A stretch of DNA of 62,280 nucleotides from Desulfuromusa sp. (GCA_021647765.1 JAKIUD010000011.1:1-62280); one strand, 5' to 3'; positions 42,819 through 51,934 are shown, numbered from the stretch's first letter. Made by a program: numbers and translations. The notes: generated by a model not told the origin, from the sequence alone.

Positions 42819-43981
42819 CAATCTCTCTGTCGGCGGATTTCAGCTTCGCCGCCCAGTCCTATCCGTAGCTTGTCAAAAGAACCCTTGGTTATCCGTATGC
42901 GGACAGGAATCCGTTGGGCAACTTTGGTGAATTCCCCTGCTGAAATGTCTCGTGGAGCCAGTGCAAACGTTGCTGCAGATGCAGGGAGAACCTGTTCAAC
43001 TTCCCCTAGCCATTCCCGGTCTGGGTAGGCATCGATATGAATAATGGTTTTGCTTCCTGGTTCAACGCCACTGAGTTTGTTTTCTTCAAGAAGGGCGAGC
43101 AGGTAAATATCCTCCGGGTTCACCAGTGCCAGAACTGGTCGTCCTGCCGCAATATTGCCCCCTTGATTGATAAATTTTTTAGCAACCCGGCCATTGATTG
43201 GGCTTTTAAGTGTAGTGTTATCAAGATCACGGCGTGCATTGTTCAGAGCTGCTTGAAGTTGTTCGATTGTTGCGTCAGCCGAAGCGAGTTCACGATCAAT
43301 TTCAAATATCTGTTGCTGGTGGCTGAGAGAAAGTTGTTGCTTTAATTGAGCCGATTTTTTGACCGGGTCAAAAGATTGCTGGTTTCGGGTGAGAGCCAGT
43401 TTTTCTGCTTGCAGCGATTTTAGCTGTGCTTCAATCTGTTCCAGCTTCTGGCGAGGAATTGCCTGCTGGGCAAATAAATTGGACAACCGTTGCTGATCAC
43501 GTTGCAATTGATCAATTTGTGCCTTAAGACCGGAAACTTTAGCTGTTGCTGCTTGTTGTTGTTTGTTTATTCGGCTAATTTCTTCCCTTGTCAGTTTCGT
43601 CTGTAATTTTAACTCATATTGTAATCGCTGTCGTTTTAGTTTTAGTGCTGCTTGTTTTTCAATCACCGCATGAGTTTTAGCTGCCAGATTTTCAACCCTT
43701 AACTGATAATAACCTGGATCAATTCTGACCAGCAGCTGCCCTTTTTCAATACGGTCTCCCTCATTGACCGGCAAGTCAATAATGACTCCCCCAACCCGGT
43801 CAAAACCAATTTCGGTTAAACTGTCACTGGCAACAAATACGGCGTTAGTTATGGCATAATTGAGACGATGATTGATAAAACGAAATAAGCCAATCAGCAG
43901 AATAACAGTCAGCAGAACCAGGATAATGATTGCGACCTGTCGTTTTTTTAAAGCAGGTTGCTTTGTGCTTGCGTTGCTCAT
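42818..43981 (-). CDS. emrA: EmrA/HlyD-family efflux periplasmic adaptor
   Basis: This 387-residue protein has an N-terminal membrane anchor (about 14-34), a split lipoyl domain, a long coiled-coil hairpin (about 85-230, very rich in Gln and Lys) and a beta-barrel end. It bridges EmrB in the inner membrane to the outer membrane channel. It overlaps tetR by 4 bases and emrB by one base, so the operon is tightly coupled. Confidence 0.92.
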   Translation of the reverse strand: MSNASTKQPALKKRQVAIIILVLLTVILLIGLFRFINHRLNYAITNAVFVASDSLTEIGFDRVGGVIIDLPVNEGDRIEKGQLLVRIDPGYYQLRVENLAAKTHAVIEKQAALKLKRQRLQYELKLQTKLTREEISRINKQQQAATAKVSGLKAQIDQLQRDQQRLSNLFAQQAIPRQKLEQIEAQLKSLQAEKLALTRNQQSFDPVKKSAQLKQQLSLSHQQQIFEIDRELASADATIEQLQAALNNARRDLDNTTLKSPINGRVAKKFINQGGNIAAGRPVLALVNPEDIYLLALLEENKLSGVEPGSKTIIHIDAYPDREWLGEVEQVLPASAATFALAPRDISAGEFTKVAQRIPVRIRITKGSFDKLRIGLGGEAEIRRQRD

Positions 43982-44583
43982 AGTGACCCTCGTAGATGTG
44001 GTGAAATCAAACCTTGCCAGAGGATTTGTTGTACATGCTGGCTAATAATTTCTGGTTGTTGATGCTCTTGTTGAAAACCCGGCAGATGTTGACGTAATGG
44101 TGCCGATTGAAACAGGTGCAGAACCATACCGATAATTGTATTAGCAAGAAGCACCGGATCGAGTTGAGGGCTTATTTGCCGACAGAGCTGATTCAGCTCA
44201 ATTATTAACGTTCCGAAAACCTGATTGGCAAGGTATTTTAATCGCCGTTCATCGCCATCAAGGAGTTCCCGTTGAACAAATTTAAGGAAAGTTTGATCTT
44301 CATCAAGAATTTGGCAAAGGACATCAATCAAGCTGCTTAAGCGATTTTGTGGTGGTTTGTTGCTTTTCAGAACGGCAAGCAGGTGGGCTGATCTGCCAGT
44401 AAAGGCTTGCTGAACAGCCGCCAAATAAAGTTCTTGCTTGTCGTTGAAGTGATGATAAAGGCTGCCGATATTCAATTGACAAGCGCTTGCGATGTTTCGC
44501 ATGCTGACACCGGCGTAGCCCCTGTTTGAAAATTGCTGCATAGCCACCACAAGTATTTCTTTTCGATTGATCCGACCAGCCAT
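43978..44583 (-). CDS. TetR family transcriptional regulator
   Basis: This 201-residue repressor has an N-terminal helix-turn-helix (SMRNIASACQLNIGSLYHHFNDKQELY, split here as SMRNIASACQLNIG and SLYHHF) and a helical ligand-binding domain. It lies inside the efflux operon between tolC and emrA, so it probably represses its own operon until a drug-like ligand binds. A palindrome-rich region upstream of tolC is the likely operator. The start lies 3 bases after the tolC stop. Confidence 0.93.
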   Translation of the reverse strand: MAGRINRKEILVVAMQQFSNRGYAGVSMRNIASACQLNIGSLYHHFNDKQELYLAAVQQAFTGRSAHLLAVLKSNKPPQNRLSSLIDVLCQILDEDQTFLKFVQRELLDGDERRLKYLANQVFGTLIIELNQLCRQISPQLDPVLLANTIIGMVLHLFQSAPLRQHLPGFQQEHQQPEIISQHVQQILWQGLISPHLRGSL

Positions 44584-44586
44584 CAG

Positions 44587-45906
44587 TTATTTTTCCCCCT
44601 TTAGGGCGGGATTCTGCCCAAGAGAAAAGCTGAGTTGTGCGGCAGCTAACAAGTAGCCGTAATGGGCTGTCTGCAGGTTGACATCAGCACGGGTCTGAAG
44701 TGTTTGAGCTGTGAGCAAATCGCTGGTAGAAATAATATTTTCGTGAAATTGTAGAATTGACAGCCGATGGTTTTCTTGTGCTTGCACAAGAGCTTTGGCG
44801 GCAGTTTTTTCATTATGGGCAGCAACGTCAAGCTGATTGAATGCTTCTTCAACCTGGAGGCGGACAAGATCTTCCAGTTCAAATAAAGCCTGTTGCTTTG
44901 CCCGCTTTTCATGCTGGCTGGCAACTCTACGTGCTCGATCAGCGCCTCCAGAAAACAGGTTCCAGTCAAGGTGGATGCCGATAGCGGCGTTATCGCGATT
45001 GGTGTAGGAATTATGTGATGCTGTCAGGTTGTTCCCGTCCCGCCAATAACTGGCAACCAGAGCCAGATGGGGGTAGTCATTACTGTGAGACAATTGGATT
45101 TTTTCATTTGCCGAGGCGATGGCTGTTTTAGCACTCAAAATCTCTGGCCGTTTCTCAAGTGCTGTTGCTGTGAGTTGCTGCAACGATTGCTGTGGTTGTG
45201 AGATAGCTTGGGGTTCAATAATTGTTAGCGGATCCTGCTGTGGCAGGTTGAGGAGCAGGTTCAGTTTGCTGCGGATGAGGGTTACCCGATTTGTGATGCT
45301 GCGCAGTTGCTGATTTGCTGCAGCCAGAGCCACTTCAGCCTTGAGGCGATCATTGCCTGGAACCATCCCCTGTTCATACGCTGCCCGGATATCAGCAAGA
45401 TGGCTTTTTAGCTGGGCACATTGTTGATTTGCCAGTCGTTGCAGTGCCTCTGACTGTAATAATTGCAGTGCTGCAACATGAACATCAAGGGCGAGTATCC
45501 GCCGAGCTTGCTGCAGGTTGTAACGTGCTATATCGACATTCAATTCAGCTAGTTTTTTCTGAATACTGAGATGAAATCCGGTAAAAAGCGGCTGTTTAAT
45601 CCTGATTTGATAATGAACCTGGTCTTTGTCACTGACTGTCAGAGAACTTCCGGCTATAGATTGAAATGGATTATCGTTGAGGCGATCGTAGCTGAAGGAA
45701 AAATCGATACTGGGGAGACGTTCTCGTGCTGCAGCTTCAGCTGAAGCGGAGCTGGCTGAATAGAGTTCACCGGCTTGAAGGATGCGCTGATGATTGCTCA
45801 GAGCCATTTGCACCGCATCCTCAAGAGATAGAATCTCTGCGTAACAGGTTGTTGCCCAAGACATTGTCACGAGTAATAAGCTGGTGAGAAAAACTCTTAG
45901 CGTCAT
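44587..45906 (-). CDS. tolC: TolC-family outer membrane efflux protein
   Basis: This 439-residue protein has a Sec signal peptide (about 1-23, cut after CYA) and the two-fold helical repeat of outer membrane factors (SLEDAVQMALSNHQRI near the N-terminus and AIGIHLDWNLFSGGADRARR at mid-protein). It forms the outer membrane exit duct for the EmrAB pump. It is the first gene of the operon and has AGGAAAA before its start. Confidence 0.92.
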   Translation of the reverse strand: MTLRVFLTSLLLVTMSWATTCYAEILSLEDAVQMALSNHQRILQAGELYSASSASAEAAARERLPSIDFSFSYDRLNDNPFQSIAGSSLTVSDKDQVHYQIRIKQPLFTGFHLSIQKKLAELNVDIARYNLQQARRILALDVHVAALQLLQSEALQRLANQQCAQLKSHLADIRAAYEQGMVPGNDRLKAEVALAAANQQLRSITNRVTLIRSKLNLLLNLPQQDPLTIIEPQAISQPQQSLQQLTATALEKRPEILSAKTAIASANEKIQLSHSNDYPHLALVASYWRDGNNLTASHNSYTNRDNAAIGIHLDWNLFSGGADRARRVASQHEKRAKQQALFELEDLVRLQVEEAFNQLDVAAHNEKTAAKALVQAQENHRLSILQFHENIISTSDLLTAQTLQTRADVNLQTAHYGYLLAAAQLSFSLGQNPALKGEK

Positions 45907-45940
45907 GATATTTTCCTGCGGTTTTTTTTTGCCACAAAGT

Positions 45941-45967
45941 AAACGAACGTTTGATACGCTAACGTTT
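45941..45967. promoter_or_regulatory. candidate TetR operator upstream of tolC
   Basis: AAACGAACGTTT at 45941-45952 is an inverted repeat (AAACG, two bases, CGTTT). AACGTTT recurs 15 bases later at 45961-45967. The sites lie 35-61 bases upstream of the tolC start, where a self-acting TetR repressor would bind. Confidence 0.45.
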
Positions 45968-46168
45968 CTAGTGGCGTGCCGTCAAGACGATATTATGGAA
46001 ATAATTTTTGTGTAACGACTGATCCGGGCAGGCATGGCAAACCCGACAGTGTGTTGTACAACCGATCAGTCGGGCGATCTGACCACAGGTGGTAACGTAA
46101 CCGGGTGGTACCTGCGTGCCAGATTGTATATAGGATTGGTAAGGTGAACGGTTTGTAGTCGTAGCCAT
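45968..46168 (-). pseudogene. frameshifted remnant of an alkyltransferase-like (ATL/MGMT) protein
   Basis: The frame starting at 46168 gives NRSPYQ and then VPPGYVTTCGQIARLIGC, the DNA-binding core of O6-alkylguanine alkyltransferase-like proteins. A neighbouring frame supplies IYNLAR between them, and again the shifted frame supplies HTVGFAMPAR after them, exactly where intact proteins have IYxLxRQ and ARxVGxAL. At least three frame changes are needed, so the gene is dead. The 436-bp gap between tolC and ligE holds this remnant, the tolC promoter and the ligE leader. Confidence 0.75.
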
Positions 46169-46342
46169 TTCGGCTTCTTTCTGGAACTTTCAACTGTTTG
46201 AGCCTTGGGTTGAGAATTACATATTTGGCGGTTGGTCGCGAGTGATTTTTTTGACCAGATATTTTCTCAGTCAGAAATTGTACAGATATGATTGTTAGAA
46301 TTAATCAGGCTGTAAAAGTCACCTACGGCTAAGGAGGGTGAA

Positions 46343-47191
46343 TTGCCAGATATCAATTGGGGGAGAGTTATTTGTCTGTTGTTGTGCAGTGGATTGTTGC
46401 TGGCGGGACAGGCCAGTGCTACTGAACCGATGCTACCAAAAGTTTATGCGGAGCGGGTTGATATAAGTGGTTGGCTGCTGAGCGAAAAGCTTGACGGGGT
46501 ACGTGGATACTGGGATGGGCAGCAATTATTTTCTAAGAATGGCCATCTCCTGTATCCACCTGCAGAATTTGTACGTGATCTGCCCGACTTTCCGTTGGAA
46601 GGGGAACTCTGGGGGGGGCGAGGAACGTTTGAGCTGACATCAGGTATCGTCAAACGGAAACAGCCTCACCGTGGTTGGTTACAACTGAAGTTTGCAATTT
46701 TTGATGTCCCAGATGCTTCTGGCGGATTTACCCAACGGATAAAAACAGCACAGAACTGGTTTGATGCCCATCCATCCATTTATGCTTTTATTATATCGCA
46801 GATTCCAGTCATAGATAACGATCACCTGCAACAGGAATTGCAGAGAATTGAAAGCCTTGGCGGTGAAGGGCTGATCGTTCGTAAGGCTGATGCCCTTTAT
46901 ATTTCAGGCCGAAGTATGGAGATTCTCAAAGTGAAAAGTTATCAGGATGCCGAGGCAACAGTTGTCGCACACCTGTCAGGCAAAGGACGAAATGAAGGGC
47001 GGCTTGGTTCTCTACTGGTGGAGTTGAACGATGGCACACAATTTAAAATTGGGACAGGATTCAGCGATGAAGAACGAGAATATCCACCCCCAGTGGGGGA
47101 GGTGATTACCTTCAAATATTATGGGAAGTATCCATCGGGCATTCCAAAATTCCCAGCATTTTTACGCATCAGAGCAGATAAAATGTTGTAG
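46343..47191 (+). CDS. periplasmic ATP-dependent DNA ligase (LigE-like)
   Basis: This 282-residue protein has a signal peptide (about 1-26, cut after ASA), then the nucleotidyltransferase motif EKLDGVRG (catalytic K49), EGLIVRKAD (motif IV), KVKSY (motif V), and a small OB-fold domain. ATP-dependent ligases with a leader occur in several Proteobacteria as Lig E; roles in extracellular or incoming DNA have been proposed. The start is a TTG at 46343, supported by AAGGAGGG at ideal spacing. The gene stands alone, convergent with csaA. The comF gene at 14.7 kb is another possible DNA-uptake gene in the window. Confidence 0.87.
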   Translation: MPDINWGRVICLLLCSGLLLAGQASATEPMLPKVYAERVDISGWLLSEKLDGVRGYWDGQQLFSKNGHLLYPPAEFVRDLPDFPLEGELWGGRGTFELTSGIVKRKQPHRGWLQLKFAIFDVPDASGGFTQRIKTAQNWFDAHPSIYAFIISQIPVIDNDHLQQELQRIESLGGEGLIVRKADALYISGRSMEILKVKSYQDAEATVVAHLSGKGRNEGRLGSLLVELNDGTQFKIGTGFSDEEREYPPPVGEVITFKYYGKYPSGIPKFPAFLRIRADKML

Positions 47192-47205
47192 TGTTGTGAC
47201 ACTGT

Positions 47206-47544
47206 TCAGCCTAATTTTGCCCCATTTGTTACCTGCCGTTCCGGCACCGCCAGAACCACGGAGCGATCATCCTGATAAAAACCACAGAGGAGAAATTCCG
47301 AACGAAAGGGACCAATTTGCTTCAGTGGAAAATTGACCACACCGATAATCTGTCGGCCGAGCAGTTCTTCTTTTGTGTAAAGGTCAGTCACCTGGGCACT
47401 CGATTTTTTTACCCCGATCTCCGATCCAAAATCGGCTTTAATTTTATAGGCCGGAACCCGCGCCTCAGGAAAATCCTCAACTTCGATGATCGTCCCCGTA
47501 CGTAATTCAACTTGCTCAAATTCTTGCCAGGTGATCTCTTTCAT
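47206..47544 (-). CDS. csaA: CsaA-like tRNA-binding domain protein
   Basis: This 112-residue protein consists of one EMAP/tRNA-binding OB domain (VELRTGTIIEVEDFPEARVPAYKI and QIIGVVNFPLKQIGPFRSE, split runs). CsaA-type proteins form dimers with chaperone-like activity in Bacillus and resemble the C-terminal domain of methionyl-tRNA synthetase. The length matches CsaA exactly. It converges on ligE with 14 bases between the stops. Confidence 0.9.
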   Translation of the reverse strand: MKEITWQEFEQVELRTGTIIEVEDFPEARVPAYKIKADFGSEIGVKKSSAQVTDLYTKEELLGRQIIGVVNFPLKQIGPFRSEFLLCGFYQDDRSVVLAVPERQVTNGAKLG

Positions 47545-47588
47545 TGGTTGTTGTCCTATCGGTTCAGATATGCTTATTTTATTTGGAC

Positions 47589-48398
47589 TCAGTGTGACAT
47601 AAGTACCGGAGTAGTCATGTATTTGAGCAGATGTCGACCGGTTTCGCCGAGTGTCTGGTAGCCACGGCGTGATTGGGAGGTTGCCCCCATCACTAGCAGA
47701 TCGGCACCAAACTCAGCACAACGATTCAGCAGCATATCACCAATACTCAGATCGCCACTCAGCCGTTTTTCACAGGAGAGAGGCAATTGATAGCGAGCCA
47801 TATGTTTGCAAATATCGGCTTGATGAGACTGATATGCCTCATCACCTTCGCGCCCCTGGACGCTAATAACTTTGATTTGATCGGCTTGACGCAGGATTGG
47901 CATGGCATCATGCAGGGCGCGTGCGGATTCTGGCCCGCCACGCCATGCCATCAACACCCGCTTATAATTGTGGTTGAATTCCCCCGCATAAGGGACGATC
48001 AGCACAGGTCGCCCTGACCCGAGAACTGCTTTTTCTGGTAAATTGTGTGGAATGGCAAGATCCGGAGCTTCCTCATCAGTTTGGCTGACGACCAGAAGAT
48101 CACGATAGTGAGCGTGAAGGTTGAGAGCATTGGGTACATTCAACTCACTTCTGAGACTGTCGATACAAATCCACGTGGAAGAGAGCCCGGCAGCAGTAGC
48201 TGCTTGTTTAAAGCGCTGTTCTGCCTCATCAGCAAGCTTCTGTCCATTGTGTTTATGGGCAACAAAGTGGGGGTGAGGGATAACGTAGATGCCGGTTAGT
48301 TGTGATTGTTGCTGTGCTGCTAACCCGATTGCGACCTTCAGGCGAGAATCACAGGTTGGGCGATTGTCGATATGAACGAGGATATCTTTAAGATTCAT
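47589..48398 (-). CDS. universal stress protein with two UspA domains
   Basis: This 269-residue protein is a tandem UspA fold. The N-terminal half begins MNLKDILVHIDNRPTCDSRL, and the C-terminal half has KRVLMAWRGGPESARALHDA and MGATSQSRRGYQTLGETGRHLL. The G-2x-G-9x-G ATP motif is only loosely met. It probably has a general stress role. AAAGGAGCG precedes the start. It is co-directional with csaA but separated by 44 bases. Confidence 0.88.
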   Translation of the reverse strand: MNLKDILVHIDNRPTCDSRLKVAIGLAAQQQSQLTGIYVIPHPHFVAHKHNGQKLADEAEQRFKQAATAAGLSSTWICIDSLRSELNVPNALNLHAHYRDLLVVSQTDEEAPDLAIPHNLPEKAVLGSGRPVLIVPYAGEFNHNYKRVLMAWRGGPESARALHDAMPILRQADQIKVISVQGREGDEAYQSHQADICKHMARYQLPLSCEKRLSGDLSIGDMLLNRCAEFGADLLVMGATSQSRRGYQTLGETGRHLLKYMTTPVLMSH

Positions 48399-48470
48399 AA
48401 TTTCGCTCCTTTAGGTTTCAACAATAGTGCAGAGAAGGGACGTTTCCCGTTCTCATCATATGATATATTC

Positions 48471-48594
48471 GATGGCTAAGCAAAAATCTTGTCCCACAAT
48501 GCGTAGTGCTTTTTCGAGGGTGAAGACAGATATGTGTATGTCGAGGTCTCGAAAAAATGCTACAACGCCGTGGGTCGAACTGTTTGCGCCGCCA
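48471..48594 (+). repeat. dispersed hairpin repeat, copy 1
   Basis: These 124 bases match 58113-58237 along their whole length in the same orientation, with conserved blocks GCTAAGCAAAAAT, GGGTGAAGACA and TATGTCGAG. A central hairpin pairs TTTTTCGAG (48510-48518) with CTCGAAAAA (48548-48556), with an inner GACA/TGTC. It fills the gap between the uspA start and the livF stop. The reading frame here on the minus strand is fortuitous. Confidence 0.85.
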
Positions 48595-48603
48595 TTTATT
48601 ATA

Positions 48604-49323
48604 TCAGCTTTTTTTACCCAGATAGGCCTCCTGGATTTTTTCTGATGCCAATAGTTCAGCTGATGTTCCTGACAGGGCGATCTTGCCGACATCAAGGACG
48701 TAACCGCGGTCGGCAAGTTTCAGGGCGGCTTTGGCGTTCTGCTCGACCAGGAGAACAGTCACTCCTTTATTGGCAATCATCTTGATCTGTTCAAAGATCG
48801 CTTTGACCAGAATCGGCGCCAGACCGAGGGATGGTTCATCAAGAAGAAGCATTTCCGGATCACTCATCAACGACCGCCCGATAGCGAGCATTTGTTGTTC
48901 ACCGCCAGAGAGAGTTCCTGCCAGTTGTTTGCGCCGTTCTTCCAGCCGGGGAAAGAGTTGATAGACCCACTGCAGAGTTTCTTTGTTCATTTTACTTTTG
49001 ACAAAGGCTCCCAACATCAGGTTTTCTTCAACGGTCAGGATACCAAATACCCTTCGACCTTCTGGAGATTGACTGATTCCTAGCTTAACAATTTTGTGTG
49101 CCGGAAGTTGGGTCAACTCTTGACCTTTAAACTTAATTGAACCCGATTTAGCTTTGATCAACTGACTGATGGTACGCATGGTGGTGGTTTTCCCGGCGCC
49201 GTTGGCACCGAGAATCGTAACAATTTCACCTTTGTGAACTTTGAGTGAGATCCCTTTGATTGCAGCAATGCTGCCGTAGGAAACCTCAAGATCTTTTATT
49301 TCAAACAGGACGTCGTTACTCAT
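48604..49323 (-). CDS. livF: LIV-type ABC transporter ATP-binding protein LivF
   Basis: This 239-residue ATPase has Walker A GANGAGKTT, signature LSGGEQQML, Walker B MLLLDEPSLGL and switch LLVEQNA. It energises uptake with LivG. The start at 49323 was chosen because GAGG lies six bases upstream; it overlaps livG by 8 bases. It is the last gene of the livKHMGF set. Confidence 0.95.
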   Translation of the reverse strand: MSNDVLFEIKDLEVSYGSIAAIKGISLKVHKGEIVTILGANGAGKTTTMRTISQLIKAKSGSIKFKGQELTQLPAHKIVKLGISQSPEGRRVFGILTVEENLMLGAFVKSKMNKETLQWVYQLFPRLEERRKQLAGTLSGGEQQMLAIGRSLMSDPEMLLLDEPSLGLAPILVKAIFEQIKMIANKGVTVLLVEQNAKAALKLADRGYVLDVGKIALSGTSAELLASEKIQEAYLGKKS

Positions 49324-50092
49324 CGTCATCCTCACTTCCCAGATAAGCTTCGATAACCGCAGGGTTGTTCTGAATTTCTGCCGGAGTTCCATCTGCGATC
49401 TTTTTACCGAAGTTGATAACCGTCAGATAATCGGTGACTTCCATGACCATATCCATATCGTGCTCTATCAATAGGACAGTGACCCCTTTATCGCGGATTT
49501 TGAAGATTGTCTCCAATAATCTAAGGGTTTCATTGTCATTCAGCCCTGCAGCAGGTTCATCCAGGATCAACAGGGTGGGCTCAACCGCCATGGCACGAGC
49601 CATTTCAACCCGGCGCTGAATACCGTAAGGAAGAGATCCTGTCGGTGTGGCAGCAAATTCACTCAGCTGGAAAAAATCGAGTTGTTCTTCAACTTTATGC
49701 CAGTTGTCCAATTCATCACGTCGGGAAGCCGGAGTATGGATGATGCCGTGCCACCAGCTCTGTTTACTTTTGATGTGGCGGCCACTCATGATATTTTCAG
49801 CGACCGACATCTGGCTGAACAGGCGGATGGTCTGAAAGGTGCGAACGATCCCACAATCAACAATCTGGTAGGGGGTCAATCCGCGGATCTCTTCACCGCG
49901 CCAGTTAATTGAGCCTTCTTCTGATTTATAGATGCCGGTGATGCAGTTGAAAACCGTGGTCTTGCCCGCACCGTTCGGACCGATAATGCCGTAAATCTGG
50001 CCAGAATCGACCTTGAAACTCAGAGCATCGACGGCGGTCAGACCGCCGAAACGTTTGGTGACATCGGTCAGGATCAGCTCATTATGCGCCAT
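49316..50092 (-). CDS. livG: LIV-type ABC transporter ATP-binding protein LivG
   Basis: This 258-residue ATPase has Walker A GPNGAGKTT, a degenerate signature (LPYGIQRRVEMARAM), Walker B LLILDEPAAGLN and switch LLIEHDMDMVM, all usual in LivG. It pairs with LivF on the cytoplasmic face. It overlaps livM by 11 bases. Confidence 0.95.
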   Translation of the reverse strand: MAHNELILTDVTKRFGGLTAVDALSFKVDSGQIYGIIGPNGAGKTTVFNCITGIYKSEEGSINWRGEEIRGLTPYQIVDCGIVRTFQTIRLFSQMSVAENIMSGRHIKSKQSWWHGIIHTPASRRDELDNWHKVEEQLDFFQLSEFAATPTGSLPYGIQRRVEMARAMAVEPTLLILDEPAAGLNDNETLRLLETIFKIRDKGVTVLLIEHDMDMVMEVTDYLTVINFGKKIADGTPAEIQNNPAVIEAYLGSEDDDE

Positions 50093-51038
50093 GGTTTGAT
50101 TCCTTGATCAAAAACTTGGGGATTTTGCCGAAAGTTGCCGGCCAGATACCACGTGGTCGCAGGATCATCGCCAGGATCATCGCAAAACCGAAGATGAAGA
50201 AGCGCCAGGTTGCGAACTCTCTGAAAATTTCCGGCAGGACGAACATCATAAACACTCCAAGTAAAATCCCCGGCATCGAAGATCCGCCGACCAGGACAAT
50301 ACTGAAGAAAAGTACCGACTGGATAAATTCAAATGCTTCCGGGCTGACGGCAGAATATTGGGTCGCAAAAACGGTTCCGGCCAACCCGGCGATTCCGGCG
50401 CCGAGGGCAAAAGCAAAGATTTTATAAACCCGGGTGTTGATCCCAATGCTTTCGGCGGCAAGGTGATCTTCACGCAGGTAGTGCAAGGCGCGCCCCGCCT
50501 TGCTTTTTTCCAGATTGCGCATGATTCCCAGGGTGAGCAACAGGACTGCAAAGGCGAAATAATAAACCGCTAGTTGGCTGGTTAATTGCGTGCCAAACAG
50601 ACTCAGCGAGTCGAGGCCAAAAATTCCGTTCGGGCCGCCAGTTATTCCACCCAGATTGTTCTGTACCACCTGAATAAAAACGATGTTAAAACCGATAGTG
50701 ACCACCAGTAGATAGTCCCCACGCAAATGGATAATCGGTCCGGAGAGAAGAACCCCAAACAGTGCTGGCAGCAGAATGGCCACCGGGATTGTTGCCAGCA
50801 ATGGCCAGCCATACTGGGAGTTGAGAATTGCGGTAATATAGGCACCCATACCAAAAAACAGCGCCTGCCCCATGTTGAACATCCCCGCTTTACCCAGAAT
50901 AATATCCTGTGACAGTGCAACTACAGTAAAAATGAGGAAGGTGATAGCAACCGCCTGCCAGCGTGGGTTAAGCAGGTTCGGCATGATCGCCATGACAACA
51001 ATTAAGGCCGGAAAACCGAAACGTTCTAAATTTTTCAT
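50082..51038 (-). CDS. livM: LIV-type ABC transporter permease LivM
   Basis: This 318-residue, roughly ten-helix permease has GKAGMFNMGQALFFGMGAY, the EDHLAAESIGINTRVYKIFAFALGAGIAG coupling region (split run) and VGGSSMPGILLG. It forms the membrane channel with LivH. Start and stop overlap neighbouring liv genes. Confidence 0.95.
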   Translation of the reverse strand: MKNLERFGFPALIVVMAIMPNLLNPRWQAVAITFLIFTVVALSQDIILGKAGMFNMGQALFFGMGAYITAILNSQYGWPLLATIPVAILLPALFGVLLSGPIIHLRGDYLLVVTIGFNIVFIQVVQNNLGGITGGPNGIFGLDSLSLFGTQLTSQLAVYYFAFAVLLLTLGIMRNLEKSKAGRALHYLREDHLAAESIGINTRVYKIFAFALGAGIAGLAGTVFATQYSAVSPEAFEFIQSVLFFSIVLVGGSSMPGILLGVFMMFVLPEIFREFATWRFFIFGFAMILAMILRPRGIWPATFGKIPKFLIKESNHGA

Positions 51039-51934
51039 CAGACTTTCCCCGCAACCCGCTCACCGAGAAGTCCAGTGGGGCGGACAATCAGGATCAGGAT
51101 CAAAAGGATAAAAGTGAATGCGTCGGCCCAGGTACTGGAGATGTAGCCGGCGATAAATGCCTGGAACAGACCCAGCATCATGCCGCCAAGCATGGCGCCG
51201 GGAATATTGCCGATGCCGCCAAGAATCGCGGCAATAAAAGCGTAAAGACCGTACTGCCAGCCCATGTTGAAGGTAATGCCACGATAGTAAAGACCAATAA
51301 ACAGCCCGCCAACTGCACCCAGGGATGAGCCGATAATGAAGATAATAGCGATAATTCTGTTGACGTTGATCCCCATCAGTCGGGCGGCATCCTGATCGAT
51401 AGCGCTGGCGCGAATGGCGGCCCCCATCCGGGTCTTTTCAACAAACAGGTAGAGAGCGATCATTAGACCCAGTGATAATACCAGAATAAGGACTTGAATC
51501 AGACTGATGACAACCCCGTTAATATCCCAGTAGACTTGGGGAATCAGTTCGGGGAAAATCCGCATCTGTGGTCCCCAGATCAGCATGATGCCGTTCTGGA
51601 TCATCAGGCTGGCACCGAGAGCAGAAACGACAGCGGATAAGCGCGGTGCTTCGCGAAGCGGTCGGTAGGCAAGTCGTTCAAGAATAATTCCGACGCAAGC
51701 CATAACTGCTGCGGAAAGAAAGAAAATAGCAATAACCGCAACGAGTGAGGTTGCCTGCCCCATCACCTGGGTATAGATGGTCAGGCCGACGAATGCTGAG
51801 GCTGCGACCATGTCCCCATGGGCAAAATTGATCAACTTCATTACCCCGTAAACCATAGTGTAGCCAAGAGCTACCAGGGCAAAAATGCTGCCGATGGTCA
51901 GGCCGTTTGCCAGCTGTTGCAGAAAAATATCCAT
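51038..51934 (-). CDS. livH: LIV-type ABC transporter permease LivH
   Basis: This 298-residue permease has about eight helices and the LivH marks GYTMVYGVMKLINFAHGD and ILGGIGNIPGAMLGG. It forms a heterodimer with LivM. GGGAGTAAG precedes its start. A hairpin separates it from livK. Confidence 0.95.
   Translation of the reverse strand: MDIFLQQLANGLTIGSIFALVALGYTMVYGVMKLINFAHGDMVAASAFVGLTIYTQVMGQATSLVAVIAIFFLSAAVMACVGIILERLAYRPLREAPRLSAVVSALGASLMIQNGIMLIWGPQMRIFPELIPQVYWDINGVVISLIQVLILVLSLGLMIALYLFVEKTRMGAAIRASAIDQDAARLMGINVNRIIAIIFIIGSSLGAVGGLFIGLYYRGITFNMGWQYGLYAFIAAILGGIGNIPGAMLGGMMLGLFQAFIAGYISSTWADAFTFILLILILIVRPTGLLGERVAGKV

Noticed and set aside
45993..46193. A 66-residue minus-strand reading frame before ligE
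   Set aside because: It overlaps the alkyltransferase-like remnant in another frame and shows only a shifted piece of it; not an independent gene.
48456..48716. An 86-residue minus-strand frame over the livF end
   Set aside because: It runs across the dispersed repeat and antisense or out of frame with livF; a shadow.
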